A stretch of 64,000 nucleotides of DNA, taken from the NCBI GenBank assembly GCA_903828145.1, contig CAIKKY010000021.1, positions 120,029 to 184,028 on the forward strand, read 5' to 3'. The notes under the pieces were generated by a model. It saw nothing but the letters and a program-made list of their open reading frames with translations, made no database searches and had not been told where the DNA came from. Made by a program: the position numbers and the translations under genes. This DNA is from an uncultured Hyphomicrobiales bacterium (GTDB taxonomy: Bacteria; Pseudomonadota; Alphaproteobacteria; Rhizobiales; Devosiaceae). Of this stretch, positions 54,906 to 63,858 are shown one piece after another (position 1 is the first letter of the stretch; each line of letters opens with the position of its first letter).

Positions 54906-56153
54906 CTAGCGGCCAGGCGAAAACACCGGAAGCGGGCTGAACTCGTCTTTCAGAATGGCCGAGGTCTTGTCGTACCCCATCCATCCCGTGATCAGCGTCG
55001 AGTAAATCCGGCGGAAATCGGTCGTGTATTTGAGGTTGCCCTCGTCGAGATCGGTCAGGCTGGTGCGCTGGCCGTAGTGGCCGCCGGTCACCGGCTTGCC
55101 AATGATGAAAGCCGGTCCGGCGGTGCCATGGTCGGTGCCGAGACTGGTGTTTTCGGCCACGCGGCGGCCGAACTCGCTGAACACCATCACCACCACGTCA
55201 TCGCCCCGGCCCAGCCGCTCCATGTCGCGCACGAAGGCCGCCATATGATCGGATGTGTAGGACCAGAGCCGCTCGTGCACGTCCTTCTGGTACACATGGG
55301 TATCGAAGGCATTGTTGCGGTACGGCACGTAATAGACCTTGGTCGGGAAATCCGCCGCGATCAGCGCCGCCACCTTTTCGAGCCCAAAGGGCACGAGGCC
55401 ATAATCGACCGGCGAGGCATAATTGGCCCACGCCTCGCGCACGAGGTGCTCGGAACTGCTGGCGCTGGCTGCGATATCGAACAGAAAGCTTTCGGCCGGA
55501 TTGGCGCTGCCATTGCCGCGCTGGTCAAGCGCGCCGAGGGCGGCTTTTTCGTCGTGGAACATCGACCGCGTGAAGGTCTGCGGGTTATCGAACACCAGCG
55601 GCACATGGTTCATCGCCCGCACCGCGAGCGACTGATGATCATCAATATTGACGAGGAAATTGGTGGTGTGACCCAAAGGGTCGATGGCATCGGCCATGCG
55701 TCCGAGCCAGCCATAGGCCTCGCCGCTGTTGGGCGCGCCGGTCTGCCAGAAGGCCATGGACGAAAAGTGCGAAAACGAGGGCTGGTCATAGCCCACGCCA
55801 TGCACAATGCCCATCTGCCCATCCTTATACAGCCGCTCGAACCCGGCCATGGACCGCTGAAAGCCGAAATGCTCATCGATTTTGAGCAGCTTGTCCTTGC
55901 GGATGCCGAGGTTGGGGCGCGCCGTGTAATAGGCGTCGTCCGTATAGGGAATGACCGTGTTCAGCCCGTCATTGCCGCCCGACAGCTCAACGATCACGAG
56001 AATACGGTCGTGCGATGCAGCCTGCGCATCGGCCACCTTGGCAAACACCGGCGAGCTGGCAATGCCGCCCGCATCCTTCAGCACGAGACTGCTGAACCCC
56101 GCGTCGATCAGCGTTTGCCGTTCGCTGCCGGTGATCCTGGTTTTCTTGACCAT
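54906..56153 (-). CDS. DUF1501 domain-containing protein
   Basis: A 415-residue DUF1501 protein. Signature segments: ILVIVELSGGNDGLNTVIPY near residue 51, GIVHGVGYDQPSFSHF, WQTGAPNSGEAYGWLGR and VVVMVFSEFGRRVAENTSLGTDHGTAGPAFIIG, which recall alkaline-phosphatase/sulfatase-superfamily metal sites. The usual Tat signal is not obvious. It follows the DUF1800 gene by 20 bp, the common pairing of these two families. Their molecular function is unknown; several DUF1501 proteins are thought to be periplasmic hydrolases. Confidence 0.85.
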   Translation of the reverse strand: MVKKTRITGSERQTLIDAGFSSLVLKDAGGIASSPVFAKVADAQAASHDRILVIVELSGGNDGLNTVIPYTDDAYYTARPNLGIRKDKLLKIDEHFGFQRSMAGFERLYKDGQMGIVHGVGYDQPSFSHFSSMAFWQTGAPNSGEAYGWLGRMADAIDPLGHTTNFLVNIDDHQSLAVRAMNHVPLVFDNPQTFTRSMFHDEKAALGALDQRGNGSANPAESFLFDIAASASSSEHLVREAWANYASPVDYGLVPFGLEKVAALIAADFPTKVYYVPYRNNAFDTHVYQKDVHERLWSYTSDHMAAFVRDMERLGRGDDVVVMVFSEFGRRVAENTSLGTDHGTAGPAFIIGKPVTGGHYGQRTSLTDLDEGNLKYTTDFRRIYSTLITGWMGYDKTSAILKDEFSPLPVFSPGR

Positions 56154-56173
56154 TCGTCTCTCCCTGATCCGGC

Positions 56174-57898
56174 TCAGGCCAGTTGGTACTGGGGTGAACT
56201 CATGATGAGATGCGCCACCATGCGCAGCCCATGTTCGCGATAGGTCTCCGCCTCGCTGATCGCGCTCGTGCCCAACTCCGTCCCGAGGAGGCTGACCAGC
56301 GCTTCACGCGCAGAGGGTGCCAGCGGCACGCGCAGCAAGCGGTGCGCCAGCGCATCCACGGCCTCGCCGGTCGTTTGCGCGCCCGCTTCATTCATCATGG
56401 CGCTGAGGCTGAATTGCGCGGCAGCGCGCGGGATCGGCTTCACCCGGCGCAATGCCTCCTGATAGCCGACAAGGCTCGCATAGCGCGTATTGAAGCTTTC
56501 CTGAATGCCGGCGGCGCTGCTTGGGGCGGCGCCCTCTTCCAGCGTCGCCGCCGTAATCTCCATGCCCGCATTGATGTTGCGGTTGACGCGTCTGATCTCT
56601 TCGCCGGGGTTGTAGTTCGGGTCGGTGAAATCCACGATATTGGGGAACATGACCTCCCGCGCGAAGTTCGCGCGCTCGAACAGCAGCCCCGGCGTGACCC
56701 ACGCCTTTCCCTGCCCCCAGCCCGCCACGGTGGGCGGATAGAGCAGCACCTGCCCCAGGGTCTTGCCGACCATCGTGGGGTCGGGAATGCCCGGCATCGC
56801 GGCCAGCCCGAGCTTCCTGTAGGTCGATACCATCAATTCGGTCGGCGATTTGATATGCGAGCCCACCGACGCTTCGGCGTAAAAATCTTCCGAGAGGAAC
56901 AGCGTCATCAGGAACGGCGCGATCTCATAGCCATTGTCACGCAGCAGCGCCCCGAGCTGTTCGCTGAAACCCGGTGACACCTCGTCGCGCACGAAAAACC
57001 GGTAGAGCTTGGTGGCGATATAAGTCGCGGTCTGCTTCTGCTCGAGAATGATGCGCAAAATGTCATCGCCCCGGAAGCGGCCCTCGCGGCCTAAAAACCG
57101 CTTCATCCCGTCATCATGCTTGGTCTCGTCAACCACGAAGGTCAGGTCGTTGTTGCCCCAGCCGGTAAAGGCGCGGGCGGCCTCGCGGATATCGTCCTCG
57201 GTGTAGTTCCCCACACCCATGGTGAAGAGTTCCATCACCTCGCGGCCGAAATTCTCATTCGGCGCGCCCTTCACGTTCTGCGCGGCATCGAGAAAAACCA
57301 GCATGGCCGGGTCTTTCGAAATGGCCACCAGCAGCGTGCCGAAGTTGCCGGTTGCGCCCGTCCGCAGCGTTTCGAGCTGCAGCGCGATCTTGCGATAGTC
57401 GCGCAGCTTTTCCTCGGTCGTGGCGAAATGCCCGTGCCAGAACAGCGTCATTTTTTCTTCGAGCGGGCGATTGCTGCGCACCATGCGGTCGAGCCACCAG
57501 AAGGCGAGACGCCGGGTCTCGAGCACGGTGGCGCGCAGCCAGTAAAAGAAGCGGTTAGTCACCGGTTGCAGCGGCCGCAACCCCCCGGCCTTGCGGCGCA
57601 CACCCATGGCTTCGCCAGTCCGTTCAGCCAGCTCGGTCGCTGCCGGTCGGCTGACCGGGAAGTTGATCAACGACGGATCCCAGATGCCCGATTCATCAAA
57701 AGGTGGCAGATGCGCGTTGTCGATCGCGGCGTAATGAACGAGCGAGGCCACCGCCTGTTCCGGGCTCATCAGCGCCAGGCGCGCGATCTCGGCCGGTGTC
57801 CCGCCGAACCCGGCACGCTCAAGCAGGTGCGCCGCTCGACTCTCGGTCCAGTCGTCGCGACCAATCGGTGCCAGGCTCTCGCTGCGTGTGGGTCTCAT
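56174..57898 (-). CDS. DUF1800 domain-containing protein
   Basis: A 574-residue protein. HLLERAGFGGTPAEIARLA near the N-terminus, LAFWWLDRMVRSNRPLEEKMTLFWHGHFATT, AQNVKGAPNENFGREVMELFTMGVGNYTEDDIREAARAFTGW and the C-terminal PPTVAGWGQGKAWVTPG are DUF1800 hallmarks. No signal peptide is visible. Placed between the ABC ATPase and the DUF1501 gene in one transcription unit. Function unknown. Confidence 0.85.
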   Translation of the reverse strand: MRPTRSESLAPIGRDDWTESRAAHLLERAGFGGTPAEIARLALMSPEQAVASLVHYAAIDNAHLPPFDESGIWDPSLINFPVSRPAATELAERTGEAMGVRRKAGGLRPLQPVTNRFFYWLRATVLETRRLAFWWLDRMVRSNRPLEEKMTLFWHGHFATTEEKLRDYRKIALQLETLRTGATGNFGTLLVAISKDPAMLVFLDAAQNVKGAPNENFGREVMELFTMGVGNYTEDDIREAARAFTGWGNNDLTFVVDETKHDDGMKRFLGREGRFRGDDILRIILEQKQTATYIATKLYRFFVRDEVSPGFSEQLGALLRDNGYEIAPFLMTLFLSEDFYAEASVGSHIKSPTELMVSTYRKLGLAAMPGIPDPTMVGKTLGQVLLYPPTVAGWGQGKAWVTPGLLFERANFAREVMFPNIVDFTDPNYNPGEEIRRVNRNINAGMEITAATLEEGAAPSSAAGIQESFNTRYASLVGYQEALRRVKPIPRAAAQFSLSAMMNEAGAQTTGEAVDALAHRLLRVPLAPSAREALVSLLGTELGTSAISEAETYREHGLRMVAHLIMSSPQYQLA

Positions 57899-57991
57899 CC
57901 TGCGTAAACCTCAGCACGAAAACAGTTTCCGCTGATTTGACGCTAGGGTACCGGCCCCTCAGAAGCGCTCTATGGGTGCCATAGGCCCGAC

Positions 57992-58852
57992 CTATGCCGC
58001 AGGTGGGGTGGTCGGGCTATCGAGGTTCGGAAAGGCCCCGGCCAGTTCCTCCAGCTCTGCCCCGTCGCGCACCATATCGTGAATGCGCTGCCACAGGTGC
58101 TCGCGCATGGCGGCAAAGGCCGGCAGCACGCGCGGGTCGCGTTGCCAGCGTGGCTCAGGCAGGTCGACATCCACGATTTCATCGATCCGGCCTGGCCGCG
58201 GGCGCAACAGCACGATACGCTGCGAGAGCAAAATCGCCTCATCGATGTCATGGGTGACGAACACAATGGCGATCCCGCGCCGCGACCACAGTTGCAGCAA
58301 CTCGCGCCGCAGCACCTCGCGCGTCATCGCGTCGAGCGCGGCAAAAGGCTCGTCCATCAGCAGCACTTTAGGCTCAACGGCCAGGGCGCGCGCCAGCCCC
58401 ACCCGCTGTTGCATGCCGCCGGAAAGCTCATGCGGATAGGCATCGGCAAACTCGCGCAGGCCGACCGCGCCCAACAGCCCGAGCGCCCGGCTCGCCCGAT
58501 CCTTCCGCGAATGCCCGCGCAGCGCCAGCGCAAATTCGATATTGCCCGCGACCGTGCGCCAGGGCAGCAGTCGCGCCGATTGAAACACCATGGCGAGATC
58601 AGGCCCCGGCCGCGGCCGCGCACCCATCACCCGCACCTCGCCCTCGTCCGCTGCGACGAGACCGTTGATGATGCGCAACAGCGTGGTCTTGCCGCAGCCG
58701 CTGGGACCAACCAGGCTGATGAATTCGCCTGGCCGCACATCGAAGGACACATCATCAAGGGCGCGCACCTTGCCATCCTTGAACGATTTGCCCACATGGC
58801 TGAGCGAGATCAGCGGCGCCACCGCATCGGGTCGATTGGACGCACCGGTCAT
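57992..58852 (-). CDS. SsuB/TauB-like ABC importer ATPase
   Basis: A 286-residue ATPase. Walker A GPSGCGKTT, Q-loop VFQSARLLPWRTV, signature LSGGMQQR, Walker B LLMDEPFAALD and VTHDIDEA are those of the nitrate/sulfonate/taurine class. It starts inside the stop of the permease gene (ATGA). Energises the importer whose binding protein is encoded at 53815-54858. Confidence 0.9.
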   Translation of the reverse strand: MTGASNRPDAVAPLISLSHVGKSFKDGKVRALDDVSFDVRPGEFISLVGPSGCGKTTLLRIINGLVAADEGEVRVMGARPRPGPDLAMVFQSARLLPWRTVAGNIEFALALRGHSRKDRASRALGLLGAVGLREFADAYPHELSGGMQQRVGLARALAVEPKVLLMDEPFAALDAMTREVLRRELLQLWSRRGIAIVFVTHDIDEAILLSQRIVLLRPRPGRIDEIVDVDLPEPRWQRDPRVLPAFAAMREHLWQRIHDMVRDGAELEELAGAFPNLDSPTTPPAA

Positions 58853-59700
58853 GACGCGCGCCACCGGCTGATGCGGTTTTCAGCAAGGCGCAACACCGCC
58901 GTCACGGCCGTGCCGAGCGCCATCAACACGATCACCACCGCAAAATACCGGTCCATCTGGAACCGGTTGCCCGCCGTCGCCAGCAGCCCGCCCAGCCCCG
59001 ATTGCGCCATGGTCAGTTCGGCAATCACCGTGCCCACGGTGCAGATCGCTGCGCCGATGCGCAAGCCGCTGAGGATCGATGGCAGGGCATCTGGCACCAT
59101 GACGCTCCAGAACAGCGTGGCGCGATTGGCCCCGAAGGCCCGCCCCATTTCGACAAGATCCTTGTTGGCGTTGGCGATCCCCGCCGCCGTATTGATGAGG
59201 ATGGGGAACAGCGCCGCGTTCCACACCACAACCACCTTGGCCTCGGTATAGAGCCCGAACCACACGATGATGAGCGGAATGAAGGCCGCGCCCGGCGTCG
59301 AGTTCATGGCATTGACGAAGGGATCGAGCACCCGGCCCAAAAACCGGAATCCGCCGAGCAATATGCCCAGCACGATGCCCGTGCTGGCCGACAGCAGAAA
59401 GCCAAGCCCCAGCACGGTCAGCGATTCCCCAAGGCCGCGCAGCATCGTGCCATCGGACCACATCTTGATGCTTTGCTGCAGCACGGCATCGGGGCGCGGC
59501 ATGGTCAGTTTGCCCGCAACGGCATTGAGCAGGTACATGCCCGCAACCAGCGCCAGCGCAATGGCGATCTGCGCGCCCAGCACGAAGCCGCGCTCGCGCC
59601 GCCGCCTCTGCCCGGCCCGAGCCAGAAGAACGGCTGCGGAAGGCCCCGGCCGCGTCTCCGAAGGGCGAGCTACCGGCGGCTTGGCCGTCGTCTCGGTCAT
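58849..59700 (-). CDS. SsuC/TauC-like ABC permease
   Basis: A 283-residue permease with about six helices and the coupling loop NANKDLVEMGRAFGANRATLFWSVMVPDALPSILSGLR. An N-terminal Pro/Thr-rich cytoplasmic stretch of about 45 residues precedes the first helix. First gene of the five-gene operon. ATG 59700 is chosen over a longer start without hydrophobic or homologous sequence. Confidence 0.9.
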   Translation of the reverse strand: MTETTAKPPVARPSETRPGPSAAVLLARAGQRRRRERGFVLGAQIAIALALVAGMYLLNAVAGKLTMPRPDAVLQQSIKMWSDGTMLRGLGESLTVLGLGFLLSASTGIVLGILLGGFRFLGRVLDPFVNAMNSTPGAAFIPLIIVWFGLYTEAKVVVVWNAALFPILINTAAGIANANKDLVEMGRAFGANRATLFWSVMVPDALPSILSGLRIGAAICTVGTVIAELTMAQSGLGGLLATAGNRFQMDRYFAVVIVLMALGTAVTAVLRLAENRISRWRAS

Positions 59701-59876
59701 GACCAATCCCTTTGTTCCCCTTGGACCCTGGAGGAGAGTTGTCCCCAGAACCATCAGGAGTCATTAGGCGCAGCGCGGGCGCTTTGCAAACAGCCCAAAA
59801 GCAATACCGCGCATAGCACGGATTTGGTGCACCCCGCGCCGGGGGTCAAAACCGAAGGTTGGCCCCGCCTTTCGCC

Positions 59877-60839
59877 CTAAAGGGGAACGATAAGGATCAA
59901 CACATTGGCCGCGAGATAGCCGAGCGCGATCAGCGCCAGGCCCCAGACATCCAGTTTCTCAGATGCTGCTTCCCTGCCCGCGTAGCATAGCCGCAGCGAC
60001 GCAATGCTCATGAACACCGAGAGAAAAATCGTACCGATGGCGATATAGTTGATCTGTTCTGCCAGCGTGACGAAGGTCGTCTGCGGCAGGCTGTCGGTAA
60101 TCACGAAGGCATTGGCGCTCGCGGCAAAAATAGAGCCGACACCGAGCCCAAACCGCGCATCCAGATCGGTCGGCTTCACCCGGAAAGCGAGGAGCCCGAG
60201 CATGACCGACAGGGCCGAAATCCAGAAGCCCTTGAACAGCGCGCCCATGCTGGTGCGCTCAAGGCTGACCTGAAGGATCAGCCGCGAATAGTCCGATCCA
60301 CCGGTGCCGCTCGAGCGCAGCCCATAATTGGTGGGGTAGTGGTGCAGCGCCACCTGCGCTGGCAGCAGCGTGGCGGCCCAGCCATCCACCTTCAGCCCCG
60401 GATCGAGCCCAATCCCGGCATCGGCTGCATAGGTAAGCCCGGCTGCATCAAGATTTTCATCTTCAAATTCAATGCTGAGCACATGATTATCGAGCGGGAA
60501 GCGGCGCACGTCATACTCATGGAACACCGTCGCATCGACCCGCACCGAGGTATAGAAATATCCGCCATCATCGCTGATTTCGGCGTTGGAGCGGCTGTTG
60601 ATCCGACCATTGGCGACTTCGAAAGATTCAAAGGGCCGGAGCGCCGCGTCTTTCCAGCGGAACCACACCCACATGTCGACATCGAAGGTGCCATCCTTCT
60701 GCGACACATTGCTGATCCTGAGGACATAGGCGCCCATCTGCACCTCAGCCGGCCCCGCGGCGCGCGCCGCGCCTGCTGCCCCGAACCCGGCCAGAAGACC
60801 GAAAATCACCGTCAATAAAACCGCCCGAACCGCGCGCAT
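59877..60839 (-). CDS. Prokaryotic pentameric ligand-gated ion channel homologue
   Basis: A 320-residue protein with the build of a Cys-loop-receptor homologue (GLIC/ELIC class). A signal peptide (1-28) is followed by an extracellular beta-sandwich (about 30-195) containing VDMWVWFRWKD, GRINSRSN and VRRFPLDNHVLSIEFED, the cysteine-less version of the Cys-loop FPxD segment. Then four helices at about 200-218, 229-247, 263-285 and 299-319. The M2-M3 linker DSLPQTTFVTLAEQ is also typical. It would form a cation- or anion-selective pentamer in the inner membrane, opened by a periplasmic ligand or by protons. The ligand is unknown. It lies downstream of a gene for a small secreted protein on the same strand. 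Confidence 0.85.
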   Translation of the reverse strand: MRAVRAVLLTVIFGLLAGFGAAGAARAAGPAEVQMGAYVLRISNVSQKDGTFDVDMWVWFRWKDAALRPFESFEVANGRINSRSNAEISDDGGYFYTSVRVDATVFHEYDVRRFPLDNHVLSIEFEDENLDAAGLTYAADAGIGLDPGLKVDGWAATLLPAQVALHHYPTNYGLRSSGTGGSDYSRLILQVSLERTSMGALFKGFWISALSVMLGLLAFRVKPTDLDARFGLGVGSIFAASANAFVITDSLPQTTFVTLAEQINYIAIGTIFLSVFMSIASLRLCYAGREAASEKLDVWGLALIALGYLAANVLILIVPL

Positions 60840-60969
60840 GGCCCCGCCCCTGTTAAGTCGCGGCGATCGCTATCAATTTGGAGATCAGCTCGGCAAGATC
60901 GAGCAAGTCTGTATAGGCGCGCAGCCCCGACTCGGGCGTTGCGGGCACGCCCCCGCTGGTCTCGCCCGT

Positions 60970-61554
60970 TCAGCGCGCGCTGCAGTCGGCTGAATCCCAG
61001 AAATCGCGATTGATCCCGGGCAGGATAAGCATCGTCTTCACGATGACATCGAGGGGAAACGATTCTTCATCGCCCACCGCCAGCACGTAACGCCCGCTGT
61101 TCTCGGCGTTGAACACGCGAATGGTATAGGTGCCCGCCGGCAGCGTTCGCGTACTTTTGAACTTGGCGCCGATCTCCGGTCCGACCCAGTACCATTTCTT
61201 GCCAAAGTTCTCGTACCAGGGCCACCAGGCGAAGCTTTCGCCATCGGCTGCGGCCACCAGTTTCATGTCCCCATCCAGCACATCGAAAGAGAACCGCGTG
61301 GTCAGTGGACAATTGTCGATCTTGGGCGCCGTGATACCGGCATAGAAGCGGAAAGGCTCCGCACTCACGATCCGGTAATAGGCCGACTTCCCGGTAAGCT
61401 GCCCGAAGTAAGCCTTCGAGACCTCCGGGTCTTTCACCGCAATGGGCGATTGCGAGCCATGATCGCCCAAGGGTGCAAGCACCGGCTGGTGCGCCAGCGC
61501 GGGGGCCGCAACCAATGCAAGCAATAAACCGAACGCACAAAAGAAGGGTCTCAT
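60970..61554 (-). CDS. Secreted protein of unknown function, next to the ion channel gene
   Basis: A 194-residue protein with a signal peptide (MRPFFCAFGLLLALVAAPALAHQP). The mature part looks like one beta-sandwich: YYRIVSAEPFRFYAGITAPKI, FSFDVLDGDMKLVAAADGESFAWWPWYENFGKKWYW and a strand series TYTIRVFNAENSGRYVLAVGD, recalling pre-peptidase C-terminal (PPC-like) domains. It is encoded 130 bp upstream of the ligand-gated channel on the same strand. It might be a periplasmic partner, but that is inference. I do not recognise a named family. Confidence 0.65.
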   Translation of the reverse strand: MRPFFCAFGLLLALVAAPALAHQPVLAPLGDHGSQSPIAVKDPEVSKAYFGQLTGKSAYYRIVSAEPFRFYAGITAPKIDNCPLTTRFSFDVLDGDMKLVAAADGESFAWWPWYENFGKKWYWVGPEIGAKFKSTRTLPAGTYTIRVFNAENSGRYVLAVGDEESFPLDVIVKTMLILPGINRDFWDSADCSAR

Positions 61555-61959
61555 CTCGATCACATCCTTGGGGGCGGGCCGACAGAAACCGCGGTGGCCC
61601 AATTCTGCCGCGTCCTGGTGCCGCAGGTGTGCTGCGGTTCACCAAAACTAGATCACGTCATCTGACCCGACACCACAAGCAGCTCGAAATCGGGCGGAGG
61701 GGCCCGTAACCCAGTGAATCCGGGCGATTCTCGCTGTCGATCAGCCCAAATCGCGCGAAAATATAAACTCTAAATCGACGGAACTCGCTGAGTTGAACAA
61801 GCCGATCTCACAATTTAACCATCGAAAGTAGAGCAGCCGCTGCACGCCCACCTCTCCATGAATTTATATCGTTTGTGATATACATTCAAAACGATCATAT
61901 TCACTACCAAAGTGGTCATCACAATTTCGGCAACTACTGCCCGTCCATGAGGCTCCAGC
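61555..61959. other. Intergenic region upstream of the sensor kinase
   Basis: About 400 bp between divergent genes. The right part (61740-61930) is rich in A and T and most likely holds the promoter of the histidine kinase. Frames in this stretch lack ribosome sites and codon bias. No repeats or RNA genes were seen. Confidence 0.45.
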
Positions 61960-62964
61960 GTGTTCAGGCCAGATATCGAAGCCGCCAGTACGCTGGCCAT
62001 TGTGGCGTCTTCACACGAGCCCTTGCTGTTTCTGGATAGCAAGCTGCGTGTCATTGCCGCCAGCGCCTCCTTTTGCCGGGCCTTTGAGATCGACCCGACG
62101 GGCATCATGGGTGCCCCCGTGACCGCGCTTGGCAACGGCGAATGGAGCAACGCCCGCCTGGTGGCATTGCTCAATGCAACGGCCTCCGGCGCTGCCGAAA
62201 TCGACGCCTATGAAATGGAACTGAACCGACCGGCGCGGCCTGTCCGGCATCTGCTGCTGAACGCCCGGCGCCTCGGCGATGGGCACCCCGAGTTCCTCCG
62301 GCTGCTGCTCGCCATCACCGACGTGACCGAGGAGCGGGCGAGTTCGAAAATCAAGGATGACCTTATCCGCGAGAAGGCCATTCTGCTGCAGGAAGTGCAG
62401 CATCGCATCGCCAACAGCCTGCAGATCATCGCCAGTGTCCTGATGCAAAGCGCAAGACGGGTGCAGAACGAGGAGGCGCGCGGCCCCATTCGCGATGCCC
62501 ATCACCGCGTCATGACCATAGCCGCCGTGCAGGAACAGCTCTCGGCCACCACAATCGGCGACGTGCAGCTGCGCCCCTATCTGATCCAGCTCTGCCACAG
62601 CCTTGCCGCCTCCATGATCGATGATCCGAAGCGTCTCGCCCTGACGGTGACGGTAGACGACAGCCTGACCCCGACCAACGTGTCGATCAGCCTCGGGCTG
62701 ATGGTCACCGAACTGGTCATCAATGCTCTGAAACACGCCTATCCCGGCACCCGGGGCGGGACCATTGCGGTACAGTATCGGCGTGTCGGGACCGGCTGGA
62801 CGCTATCGGTCAGCGATGACGGTATCGGGATGCCAGACGAGCCGCCCAAACCCGGACTCGGTACGAGTATCGTCGAGGCCCTCGCGCGGCAGCTCGAGGC
62901 CGAAATCACGGTCACGAGCGGCAAGACGGGCACGACTGTTACAATCGAAAAGAACAGGGACTAA
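61960..62964 (+). CDS. Sensor histidine kinase, HisKA_2 family with PAS domain
   Basis: A 334-residue soluble kinase. An N-terminal PAS-like domain (about 10-120) precedes the HisKA_2 dimerisation segment LLQEVQHRIANSLQIIASVL, with the phospho-acceptor His, and an HATPase_c domain with N-box LVINALKHAYPG, SVSDDGIGMP and the GLGTSIVEALARQL loop. Such kinases in alphaproteobacteria often phosphorylate PhyR-type general stress regulators or single-domain receivers. No membrane segment. Start is GTG. No partner regulator is adjacent. Confidence 0.85.
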   Translation: MFRPDIEAASTLAIVASSHEPLLFLDSKLRVIAASASFCRAFEIDPTGIMGAPVTALGNGEWSNARLVALLNATASGAAEIDAYEMELNRPARPVRHLLLNARRLGDGHPEFLRLLLAITDVTEERASSKIKDDLIREKAILLQEVQHRIANSLQIIASVLMQSARRVQNEEARGPIRDAHHRVMTIAAVQEQLSATTIGDVQLRPYLIQLCHSLAASMIDDPKRLALTVTVDDSLTPTNVSISLGLMVTELVINALKHAYPGTRGGTIAVQYRRVGTGWTLSVSDDGIGMPDEPPKPGLGTSIVEALARQLEAEITVTSGKTGTTVTIEKNRD

Positions 62965-63858
62965 CCCAGGTCGACCGCGAGAGCCGTCTTGGAGACTGCA
63001 AGCTAACCAAGGCAATTGCTCTATCCCATCGGAATGTACTTGATCTTGATACCCTCGGCCGCATGAGCCTGAGCCGATAGTCCTGCCTCGCCGCTATGAG
63101 CCCTCAACTTATTGAAACAAGTTCACCCATGCTCTACGCAGGCTTGCTCCGGACCTTTGCGAGCGACATCGACACCTAATCGAGATCGGTAGGCTCAGTG
63201 GTCATAGCTGCGGTCCTCGCCCCAGCATCTTAGACTTGATCGAAATAGAGCCAAAGCAAGCCGCTCGCGCATTGCCCGGTCCCGAAATTTTCTACTGGTG
63301 ACGGGGACCATCCAGAGTTCAGATCTAGCAAAACAGGCCTGCTTGGCGTTGGATCGGGCATCCCCAATTAATACCAATGTTAGGCCACAACGCGCCATGA
63401 GAAGGCGATCTACGCCCTTAAACAAACCTAAATTTATAAGCTTTTACACTTATATTGGCTTCGTTTCGGGATTTTCATCAGGGCCCAGACATAGCCACTG
63501 CACAAGTGCCTTTATGCCACCACGATTCAGCCTCTGCACGATGGCTTAGCATCAGACTGTTTCGGCGTTAAGCGCGGCACTGCGCAGTCGAAGCGGGATA
63601 AGGTCAATATAACAACAATCCCGTGCATTGGCTTTGTTTGTGATTTGCCTTCCCAGCACGCCAAGCAAGTAGCATTTTCTACTTACATTGGCTTCGTTTC
63701 GTAGGTCTTGGTTCTTATTCAAGGCCGTCTCCTCGGCGCCGTCGGTCCCGGACCCCGATCCAGTGGCCTAAGGCCCGCTCACGGTCGTGCTCAGCAGCGA
63801 CAAGGTAGCGGCGAAGGAGGCGCATCTCGAACGGGCGTCGACGGCTCAAGAGGCGCAG
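62965..63858. other. Region of about 0.9 kb without a convincing gene
   Basis: No frame here has codon bias, homology or a ribosome site that I can support; several short frames on both strands are broken by stops. The base composition is lower in GC than in the rest of the window, with T-rich patches, and a near-exact direct repeat is present. It may be a remnant of deleted or decayed genes or an insertion scar. Confidence 0.45.
63448..63701 (+). repeat. Direct repeat pair, 20 of 21 bases identical, 212 bp apart
   Basis: The copies are at 63448-63468 and 63681-63701, sharing ATTGGCTTCGTTTCG plus ACTTA before it and differing at one base. A weaker third copy (ATTGGCTTTGTTTG) is at 63627-63640. 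The flanks are also T-rich in both copies. It could be an insertion footprint, a decayed element or small-RNA-like DNA. Confidence 0.5.

Noticed and set aside
54882..56243. A 453-codon plus-strand frame opposite the DUF1501 gene
   Set aside because: Product rich in His/Arg/Gly without motifs; DUF1501 homology is clear on the other strand.
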